The notes under the pieces were generated by a model. The model was not told the DNA's origin, made no database searches, and was given only the letters and a program-made list of their open reading frames with translations. Positions 1 through 7,007 of a stretch of 29,077 nucleotides of DNA are shown piece by piece. This DNA comes from Desulfobacula sp. (GTDB lineage Bacteria > Desulfobacterota > Desulfobacteria > Desulfobacterales > Desulfobacteraceae), in NCBI GenBank assembly GCA_027858355.1, contig JAQICW010000652.1, forward strand, positions 1 through 29,077, read 5' to 3'. The translations under genes and the position numbers were made by a program. Position 1 is the stretch's first letter; each line of letters begins with the position of its first letter.

Positions 1-72
1 GAAGAAAATTATTGCTGTGATGCAGACAGTTAGGGAAAGAATTAGAATAAAAAATCTACGAAACCATTTCAT
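1..72 (-). CDS. N-terminus of an exported or membrane protein (cut by window edge)
   Basis: Only 24 codons lie in the window. The peptide begins MKWFRRFFILILSLTVCITA, a short positively charged head (K, R, R) followed by a hydrophobic stretch. This is either a signal peptide or a first membrane helix. The ATG at 72 has a good ribosome binding site on the minus strand (GAGAGGAAAC, about 3 bases upstream of the start), which is the main reason for calling it. The gene is divergent from the large PilZ gene. The product cannot be named from this much sequence. Confidence 0.6.
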   Translation of the reverse strand, partial: MKWFRRFFILILSLTVCITAIIFF

Positions 73-423
73 TAGTTTCCTCTCTTCATACTAAAATTTT
101 TAAAAGTGCTTTGGAAAAAGTAAATAATACTATGGGGATAATAAGAGTGTCAACGGAATATATTGCTTAACCAGTTTTACAAGGGTTTAAGAATCAGAAT
201 AAATTTACCGTGACCGTGAAAAAGATTGACTTTTATTTGTTTCTGTTATCTTATGAATATTTAATAAACTATTACATAGTTTGATTGAGGTGATTTGTGG
301 TTCAATTAGTAGCTGGTTTTTCATTCTTTTCTAACTTCTCTATCAAAAAATCTCAATCTAAAAATCCAATTATTCTTCTTGTCGACAATGAAGTTACATG
401 CGCTGTCAATGGTATTGTTTTCA
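73..423. other. Intergenic region between divergent genes, probable promoters for both
   Basis: About 350 bases, very AT-rich, without a convincing reading frame. It should hold the promoter of the minus-strand membrane protein and that of the plus-strand PilZ operon. The frame of the PilZ gene is open upstream as far as a stop at 310-312, so part of this region could be translated if a TTG at 379 or an ATG at 388 or 409 were the start. None of those, nor 424, has a clear ribosome binding site. Confidence 0.5.
226..254 (+). promoter_or_regulatory. Possible sigma-70 promoter of the PilZ/acyl operon
   Basis: A TTGACT hexamer at 226-231 is followed after 17 bases by TCTTAT (249-254), which matches 4 of 6 positions of the -10 consensus. 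It lies about 170 bases before the chosen start of the first operon gene. This rests on motif matching only, in AT-rich DNA where chance hits are common. Confidence 0.3.
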
Positions 424-3400
424 ATGGGTGATAAACGAAAACACATCAGGGTATCCCATAAGAACAGGGTAACGTTTGTAATGGGAGGGCATACCTTTGT
501 TGGCGAAACTATTGATATCAGTAGAAGCGGGATGCTGCTTATAGCAGACATTCAGAAACCAAATCATGCTATACAGAGTGTTTTTCTTAACCTGCCCAAA
601 TTATCAGAACAACTTCATATACAATGTGAAACAATATGGAAAAATAAAGTTAAAAATGATCATGAGTATATTTTGGGAATAAAATTCTCCCATAAAACTG
701 AAACCCAAGTAGCGCATATTAATAATTTCATAGAGGATTTGATTCAGACAAAATCGACAAATAACCATGAAGTGAATGATAACAGAGTGGTCCCGCGTAC
801 CATATGCCTTCTTACTAAAATTTTCAGCAAGAAAAAAGATATCTCCAACAGTTCAATAGATAATATTTCGCCTGTAGGATGTCTTTTGAAATTTCAAGGT
901 GATCTTTGCCCGGGTGATGATATTGACCTTGAATTTTACCTGCCGGATGACACAAGAAAAATTGAAACCAATGGCATTATAACTTATGTAAATGAAAATT
1001 GTTTTAAAGATATAAAAAGCGCGGGCGTGTTGTTTGCCGACATTAGTGAAATTAATCAAAAAAGAATATATAATTTCATTGTTCGCACCACTTCAAGCTC
1101 CACATTAAAAGCCCAGCAGGAAACAATTGCAAAAAAGAGAACCAGTGGTCAATATGAGATTACTAAACAAAAGGAAAAAAATACAATCTTAAAACAGGTT
1201 ATGAAAGAAAAAATCTCTTTAAATATTTCCTTTAAAAATAGTCAGAAAATGTTTGAATTAAATATAAATGGAATAAACATCAAAGATCGGGCATTGATAA
1301 CATCAAGTCACACGGAAATATTTGATCTGGGGCTAAGCCATGATCATTCTTCCCAATTCACTTTTTATTTCAAGGGCAGCAGCTATTCTTTTACGACAAA
1401 ACTTATCAAGTGCTATAATGACCGTGTCATATTTGAATTTCCACCTATTCTCTATAAGTCTGACCAAAGGTCTTATGAGAGAAAATTTTTTAGTGATAAT
1501 ATTGATATCTCCATTAACTTAGATGAGACATCAGGCCGGCAACTTCAGGGCAAACTGATTGACATCAGCAGGCGCGGTTTTTTATGCGAGGTGTTGCCTG
1601 ATAAACTTATTGAAGATTCAATCAAGTCAGGAAAGTCGCTAAACTATATTTTAGACACAGATTATGGGCTGGATTCATACGGAGAGGTACGCCATATAGT
1701 AAAGAAAACCACACCTGACGGGAACAGGGTTTTTCAAATTGGTGTTGAAGCAGGTATCAAATATTCTGATTTCATATTTCAAAAGTTCCAGCCTTCCGTC
1801 TGGAAGAAAAAAAAATCATATCAAAAAAATCTTCCATCAACTGCAAAAGAAAAGATTGTTTCCAGGGTAGTTACCTATCAAAACAGTGCTGGCAAAAAGA
1901 TCGCAGCACTCCTTAATTATACCGGTAAAGGCACTTCTGCACCGGTTGTTATTCTTCCTCCCGCTTTTGGAAAGAAAAAGGAAACATTATCACCCCTTGT
2001 ATCAACATTAATTACAAATTATCGCCAGTTAAATAAAGATATAATAACAATAAGGTATGATGGAGTTAACAGACCCGGTGAAAGTTATAATAAGGAGATG
2101 ATTCCAAAACGCGGGTATGAGATGCTTCACTATAAGATTACTCAGGGGCTGGATGATTTAAGTTCAACACTGCATTATGTATACAACAATCCTGTTTTTA
2201 AGCCCAGTATGGTGATCCTGGTTGCATTCAGCATGTCAGCACTGGACGCCCGTAAAATTATTATCGATCAGAGTAATGAGAAGGTTGATTATCTTATCAA
2301 TGTTATGGGAGCTACCTGCGGGCAGAGTGCGTTTGGCAATGTTATGGGTGGCATGGACATAATTGGAAATGCAAAAATTGGTATTCAAAGCGGAGTGACC
2401 GGAGTGTTAGGGCATCTTATGGATGTTGATATGATTGCACAGGATCTTATTAATAATAAATATGCATATATCACAGATGCCAGGCATGACATGTCAAGAA
2501 TTTCTATTCCTGTAACGTGGATATATGGAAAATATGACAGATGGATCCTGGAAAATGAAGTAAAAGATCTTATGAGTGTTAAAGCAGATGGCATAAGAAA
2601 AGTCATTGAAATACCAACAGGGCATAACCTGCGTTCAAGTGATGATGCCATAAAAACATTTAAGTTGATAACAAAATTAATTTACCGTATGCAGTATAAG
2701 AAAGATATCAAACCAATTGCTCCGGACAGAAAAAACATGGTTGGGCTTATCACCTATGAAAGGGAAAGATTAGACAATACTGAAAAATTTAAACCCAATG
2801 ATTACTGGAAGCATTACCTTATTGGTAAAGGCAGCAATGTCGGATATGATTTTTATAAAAATATTAAGGAATTCAGAGAATTTCTTACCCTTCAAAGCGA
2901 GCTTATCGGGCTGGAAAACGGAGAGGTGTTTGCTGATATAGGCTGTGGTACGGGTCTCTTTATTGAAAACATGCTTTCGACCCTTGGAGACCAGGGGAAA
3001 AACATCAATAATACCCATCTCGTGCTGATTGATCTTGTTCCAGAAGCTCTGGACAAGACAAGGGTTAAATGTGAAAAGCTATTCCATTCTTACAAGTCAC
3101 TTCGTCCCCAAAAAACTGAGTTTATCCAGATGGACCTTGATCCTAATCGGCTGATTCCAGTTGAAAAATTCATAAAAAATACAGATCTTGATTTCAATTT
3201 TTTAAGGAATCGAATTGATGGATTGATAAATATTACAATTGATAATTTATTACAAAAGTCTTCGGCAAGGCTTTATACTATAATGAGGGGAGCTATCTTA
3301 ACGAATGATGACCACTCTTATTTAATAGAAAATTTTAATAATGAAGATTATGAGACGCTTATAGATTTTAACCGTGCTTCCAGATTTATCAATAAAGATT

Positions 3401-3960
3401 TAATTGTTCAAGATATGGAAGAGGGAAAATATATTAATCAAAAATCGATCAGTCATAAAGATTACATGAATATACGAACTTCTGACATAGCCTTTAAAAG
3501 ACTGATCTTCAATAATAATGGACTTGAATTAAATTTAAATTTCAACTCCAATTATTTTGACAAAATTGCAGCAAGCCTTTTTATCTCGTATCTCTATAAT
3601 CCTGATGATATCATTTATGAATTTTACAGGATACTAAAACCCGGCGGTAGATTGCTTGTTTCATCAATGAAACCGGATAGTGACATATCTCTGATTTTCA
3701 CAGACTATATTGACAAGGTTAGGAAATTTGATATAGTAGATACAGAGATTAAAGATCAGAAAATGAACTTAACAGCTGCCAGAGCTATGTTAAACGAGGC
3801 AGCGGCTCTATTTGAACTGGAAGAGGATGGATACTTTAAATTTTATTCAGGCAATGAGCTAATATCCATGCTTGAAAATGCCGGTTTTCAAAATATCAGG
3901 GTTACATCATCAATGGGTAACCCTGAGCAGACTGTCATAATTACTGGAGAAAAGCCATAA
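424..3960 (+). CDS. Triple-PilZ / LuxD-like alpha/beta hydrolase / SAM methyltransferase fusion
   Basis: About 1178 residues, numbered from ATG 424. Three PilZ domains (c-di-GMP receptors) each keep both binding motifs: RxxxR at R5-R9, R121-R125 and R349-R353, and [DN]xSxxG at 31-36, 147-152 and 380-385. A stretch at about 257-347 before the third looks like a YcgR-type PilZN partner domain. Residues about 480-755 are an alpha/beta hydrolase with nucleophile Ser603 in A-F-S-M-S, Asp705 (YGKYD) and His734 (PTGH); the order and spacing resemble the LuxD acyl-ACP thioesterase triad. Residues about 820-1165 are a class I methyltransferase (DIGCGTG at 838-844, LKPGG at 1071-1075) with an insertion near 910-1035. 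No signal peptide, so probably cytoplasmic. Start 424 places the first RxxxR at the N-terminus as is usual for PilZ; ATG 388, ATG 409 and TTG 379 are alternatives. First gene of a six-gene run. Inferred role: c-di-GMP-controlled acyl release or transfer plus methylation. Confidence 0.8.
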   Translation: MGDKRKHIRVSHKNRVTFVMGGHTFVGETIDISRSGMLLIADIQKPNHAIQSVFLNLPKLSEQLHIQCETIWKNKVKNDHEYILGIKFSHKTETQVAHINNFIEDLIQTKSTNNHEVNDNRVVPRTICLLTKIFSKKKDISNSSIDNISPVGCLLKFQGDLCPGDDIDLEFYLPDDTRKIETNGIITYVNENCFKDIKSAGVLFADISEINQKRIYNFIVRTTSSSTLKAQQETIAKKRTSGQYEITKQKEKNTILKQVMKEKISLNISFKNSQKMFELNINGINIKDRALITSSHTEIFDLGLSHDHSSQFTFYFKGSSYSFTTKLIKCYNDRVIFEFPPILYKSDQRSYERKFFSDNIDISINLDETSGRQLQGKLIDISRRGFLCEVLPDKLIEDSIKSGKSLNYILDTDYGLDSYGEVRHIVKKTTPDGNRVFQIGVEAGIKYSDFIFQKFQPSVWKKKKSYQKNLPSTAKEKIVSRVVTYQNSAGKKIAALLNYTGKGTSAPVVILPPAFGKKKETLSPLVSTLITNYRQLNKDIITIRYDGVNRPGESYNKEMIPKRGYEMLHYKITQGLDDLSSTLHYVYNNPVFKPSMVILVAFSMSALDARKIIIDQSNEKVDYLINVMGATCGQSAFGNVMGGMDIIGNAKIGIQSGVTGVLGHLMDVDMIAQDLINNKYAYITDARHDMSRISIPVTWIYGKYDRWILENEVKDLMSVKADGIRKVIEIPTGHNLRSSDDAIKTFKLITKLIYRMQYKKDIKPIAPDRKNMVGLITYERERLDNTEKFKPNDYWKHYLIGKGSNVGYDFYKNIKEFREFLTLQSELIGLENGEVFADIGCGTGLFIENMLSTLGDQGKNINNTHLVLIDLVPEALDKTRVKCEKLFHSYKSLRPQKTEFIQMDLDPNRLIPVEKFIKNTDLDFNFLRNRIDGLINITIDNLLQKSSARLYTIMRGAILTNDDHSYLIENFNNEDYETLIDFNRASRFINKDLIVQDMEEGKYINQKSISHKDYMNIRTSDIAFKRLIFNNNGLELNLNFNSNYFDKIAASLFISYLYNPDDIIYEFYRILKPGGRLLVSSMKPDSDISLIFTDYIDKVRKFDIVDTEIKDQKMNLTAARAMLNEAAALFELEEDGYFKFYSGNELISMLENAGFQNIRVTSSMGNPEQTVIITGEKP

Positions 3961-3963
3961 ATT

Positions 3964-5355
3964 ATGAAGATTACCGACAAAGTTTTTCAATCACTGGATA
4001 CATGGGGAAACCATCCTGCCTATATCGAACTATTGCCTGATAACTCTCATGTTTATACTTCAGCTGAACAGTTAAAAGAAAGAATAAATGAAGGCAAGAA
4101 ATTTTTAAATAAATCAGGCATACAAAATAACTCTATCGTTGCCTTGTTTCTGGGAAATTCTGTCGATTTTGTTTCTATCTTTTTAGCATTAATGGATATT
4201 GGGGCAAAGCCGATACCTGTCAACCTGGCTTACAGGAAGATAGAGCTTGATGAGATATTTTCAAATTCAGAATTCCACGCAGTTATAGCTGAGGAACAAC
4301 TTTTACCACTTATAGTGCCGTATCTAAAAAAAAAGATAGTTATTATTAGATCAAATGGTAAACTTAAGCTACACCAGACAGGAAAAAATAAATATGAACC
4401 TGCTGAGATAGATGATGGTATTGCCTCTATCAATTATACTTATAGAGGGTATGGATACCCACTCGGTGCAATGGTACCACATAGCCAATACCTTATTGGG
4501 GCTGAGGTTTTAGTAAAGGGGTTGAAACCAAAACCAGGAGAAAATATGCTGGTAATCCTTCCATTTTATTATATCTTTCCTTTGATCGGCTGCCTTTTTG
4601 TGCCATTGTTATATAAGATGACTTCTATTCTTTCACTAACTGTTAATCCATTGAAATTATTTAAATATATTCCGCAATACAAAATAAATATAATCACAGC
4701 AATACCGGAAATATATGAACTACTTTTTAATTGTAGAGAGGAATCAACTGATCTATCCTCCTTAAAGGCATTTGTTTCCGGGGGAAGTACTCTTACAAAA
4801 GAAAAATATCAAATAATTAAAGAAGCCTTTAATATTGAATTGCTTCACGGATATGGGCTGACTGAATTTACACCGCTCAGTAGAAACATTAGAAGACAGG
4901 CAAAGGCTGGAACAATCGGTCCTTTTTGTGATGGAATAGATTATAAGATATCTTCTGCGAATAAAAATGGTGAGGGAGAAATATTGATTAAAAATCCTTA
5001 TATGACAAAATCATATTATAGAAGAAATAAGGAAACTCAAGAAGCATTTAAAGATGATTGGTTTCAAACCGGTGATATCGGCAGGATAGAGGATGATCAT
5101 CTGCTTTTTATAAAAGAAAAAAAAAATACCAGAAAATTGAAAGGAAATATGATAGATCTGGAAGAGGTGAAAAAAGCAATCCTTTCGTATCCCAAGATAA
5201 AGGATGCTATTATTGAGTTTAAAGACAATACGCTGTCTGCCGGGATTAAAATGGATACAAATAAAGATATGAAAGATGAATATATAAATATTAAAAAATT
5301 TTTAGGTGAGATTATTGCAGTGTATAAGATTCCTAAGTTGATGAATCTGATATAG
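3964..5355 (+). CDS. AMP-ligase-fold (ANL) protein with degenerate active-site motifs
   Basis: 463 residues, starting 3 bases after the previous stop. The fold is that of acyl-CoA/acyl-ACP synthetases (AMP-binding): a TE motif in HGYGLTEFTPLSR (295-307), a WFQTGD motif (366-371) and an A8-like stretch at 385-403. Key elements are abnormal. The phosphate-binding loop, normally YTSGTTGxPKG, reads YTYRGYGYPLG (158-168), so the Ser/Thr and Lys residues are lost. The chain stops at about YKIPKLMNLI, before the A10 motif (PxxxxGKxxR) that carries the catalytic lysine. It may have altered chemistry, load the ACP in an unusual way, bind acyl-AMP without making it, or be inactive. Its position between an acyl-hydrolase fusion and an ACP argues for an acyl-handling role. 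The family call is firm; activity is unknown. Confidence 0.75.
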   Translation: MKITDKVFQSLDTWGNHPAYIELLPDNSHVYTSAEQLKERINEGKKFLNKSGIQNNSIVALFLGNSVDFVSIFLALMDIGAKPIPVNLAYRKIELDEIFSNSEFHAVIAEEQLLPLIVPYLKKKIVIIRSNGKLKLHQTGKNKYEPAEIDDGIASINYTYRGYGYPLGAMVPHSQYLIGAEVLVKGLKPKPGENMLVILPFYYIFPLIGCLFVPLLYKMTSILSLTVNPLKLFKYIPQYKINIITAIPEIYELLFNCREESTDLSSLKAFVSGGSTLTKEKYQIIKEAFNIELLHGYGLTEFTPLSRNIRRQAKAGTIGPFCDGIDYKISSANKNGEGEILIKNPYMTKSYYRRNKETQEAFKDDWFQTGDIGRIEDDHLLFIKEKKNTRKLKGNMIDLEEVKKAILSYPKIKDAIIEFKDNTLSAGIKMDTNKDMKDEYINIKKFLGEIIAVYKIPKLMNLI

Positions 5356-5387
5356 ATAATTTATGATATTGCGAGAGGTTGGAATTT

Positions 5388-5393
5388 AGGAGG
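5388..5393 (+). promoter_or_regulatory. Ribosome binding site that fixes the ACP start
   Basis: A perfect AGGAGG lies 12 bases before ATG 5406. An in-frame TTG at 5379 would place this site inside the coding region, so ATG 5406 is preferred for the acyl carrier protein. The spacing is slightly long. Confidence 0.6.
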
Positions 5394-5405
5394 AGAAATT
5401 ATTCA

Positions 5406-5663
5406 ATGGCACAAAAAAGAGCAAACAATAATAAAGATTTTATTGATATTTTATCAAAAATTACACGAATTGATTCATCAGGAATAACCCATGATACACT
5501 GATACTTGAAGAATTGGGTCTTGATTCGTTAATGGCAATTGAAATACTGGCGAGGATTGAGAAACAATTTGATATAATCATTGAAGAATCTGTCTTGGCC
5601 GATGTTAATACTGTTGGTGATTTTGTGAAAACGATTGAAAAAAAAATAGTCGTGAAAAATTAA
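5406..5663 (+). CDS. Acyl carrier protein
   Basis: 85 residues, the usual size for a stand-alone ACP. The phosphopantetheine attachment site is Ser41 in ELGLDSLMAIEI, followed by an acidic helix as in fatty-acid, polyketide and aminoacyl carrier proteins. It starts 50 bases after the AMP-ligase-like gene and ends 3 bases before the radical SAM gene. It is separate from any fatty-acid synthase genes, so it is probably a dedicated carrier for this cluster's acyl substrate. Likely partners, by position, are the ANL protein for loading and the LuxD-like hydrolase for release or transfer. The family is clear; the cargo is unknown. Confidence 0.88.
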   Translation: MAQKRANNNKDFIDILSKITRIDSSGITHDTLILEELGLDSLMAIEILARIEKQFDIIIEESVLADVNTVGDFVKTIEKKIVVKN

Positions 5664-5666
5664 GAT

Positions 5667-7001
5667 ATGCCAAAAAAAAAATTAAAACATATTTGCTTGA
5701 TAAGTCCTAAAAGAACTATATGGGCAAAAACAGATCAAATTAGAAAAACACTTGAAGAAAGGACTAAATTATTAAAACCATGGTATTCTCCTAGTTTAAG
5801 TATTTTGACTATAATTGGATTAACACCATCAAATATTGAAGTCTCATATATTGATGAAGATTTTGAAGAAATTGATTTTAGCATTCGATATGATATGGTT
5901 GGCATATCTGCAATGACTCAGCAGGTTACTCGCGGTTATGAAATTGCAAGAAAGTTCAGAAAAAGAGGGAGTTATGTAGTAATGGGAGGTATACATGCCT
6001 CAGTTTTACCAGATGAGGCATTAGAATGGGTGGATACTGTTATTATTGGTGAAGCTGAAAACCTCTGGCCTAAATTTTTAGAAGATTTTAGAAATAACAG
6101 GGAAGAGCAAATCTACCGACAGCCAGAAGGAACTTTTATTGACATGACTAAGTCGCCTGTTCCGGGATATGAGTTATTGAAAAATAAAAATTATTTTAAA
6201 AATCCAAAATATTTTTATAATTTAATACCAGTGCAGGTAAGCCGGGGGTGCCCACATAATTGTGAATTTTGTTTAGTTACAAAATGTTATGGAAGTAAAT
6301 TTAGAAAAAAAACTATTGAACAAGTAAAGATTGAAATAAATAAAATAAAAGAATGTTTCCCTGGTAAAACAATTATGTTTGCTGATGACAATTTGTTCAT
6401 CGATAGAAAATATGCTAGAGAATTAATGATGCTACTTAAGGAACTTCGTATTAGATGGGTAGCACAATCAGACATAAGTATAGGTGAACATGAAGATTTG
6501 TTAAAATTAGCATATGAGAGCGGGGGGTTGTTCTTATTGATTGGATTTGAAAGTATTAACCCTGAAAATTTGAAGACTTTGAATAATAATTCATGGAAAT
6601 ACAGACAATTAGTTAACTATAGTAGCAATATTGAAAAAATTCAAAAAAACGGAATTATTGTTTTTGGATCATTTATGTTTGGCCTTGATAATGATGAGAA
6701 GAATGTGTTTAATGATGTTGTAGAGTTTATGAATAATAATAATATAACTGGGCAGTTGACAATCTCAACACCATTACCTGGGTCAAGATTGTTGGGACGT
6801 TTAAGAGAAGAAGATCGTTTAATTGAAAAAGAACCTTTTTGGGATAAATGTACATTTTTTGATGTCTTATATAAGCCAAAAAAAATAACAGTAGATGAGT
6901 TAGAGAAAGGATTTATTTGGGCATATAAACAAATTTTTAATGAGAAATCTTTTGCTACAAGAGCACAATATTTAAAAGCAATGTATAAAAATATCCAATA
7001 G
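5667..7001 (+). CDS. B12-binding-domain radical SAM protein
   Basis: 444 residues. The N-terminal part (about 45-140) has the Rossmann-like layout of B12-binding domains (DMVGISAMTQQ, then VVMGGIHASVLPDEAL, then VIIGEAE). The radical SAM cluster motif CxxxCxxC is C195, C199 and C202 in RGCPHNCEFC, followed by FADDNLF. The C-terminal region resembles the extra domain found in many B12-radical SAM enzymes of unknown substrate. Family members perform methylations on unactivated carbon or ring rearrangements in lipid, cofactor and natural-product pathways. It starts 3 bases after the ACP stop and ends 6 bases before the kinase. Base composition is very low in GC (28% in 5701-5760 by hand count), lower than the genes downstream. 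I infer that it modifies the carrier-bound or released acyl product. Confidence 0.85.
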   Translation: MPKKKLKHICLISPKRTIWAKTDQIRKTLEERTKLLKPWYSPSLSILTIIGLTPSNIEVSYIDEDFEEIDFSIRYDMVGISAMTQQVTRGYEIARKFRKRGSYVVMGGIHASVLPDEALEWVDTVIIGEAENLWPKFLEDFRNNREEQIYRQPEGTFIDMTKSPVPGYELLKNKNYFKNPKYFYNLIPVQVSRGCPHNCEFCLVTKCYGSKFRKKTIEQVKIEINKIKECFPGKTIMFADDNLFIDRKYARELMMLLKELRIRWVAQSDISIGEHEDLLKLAYESGGLFLLIGFESINPENLKTLNNNSWKYRQLVNYSSNIEKIQKNGIIVFGSFMFGLDNDEKNVFNDVVEFMNNNNITGQLTISTPLPGSRLLGRLREEDRLIEKEPFWDKCTFFDVLYKPKKITVDELEKGFIWAYKQIFNEKSFATRAQYLKAMYKNIQ

Positions 7002-7007
7002 AAAAAG

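Noticed and set aside
5353..5405. Possible read-through of the ANL gene stop into an A10-like segment (DIARGWNLGGEI)
   Set aside because: It only faintly resembles the PxxxxGKxxR motif, lacks the lysine, and the same bases hold the ACP ribosome site. A natural stop at 5353-5355 is more likely.
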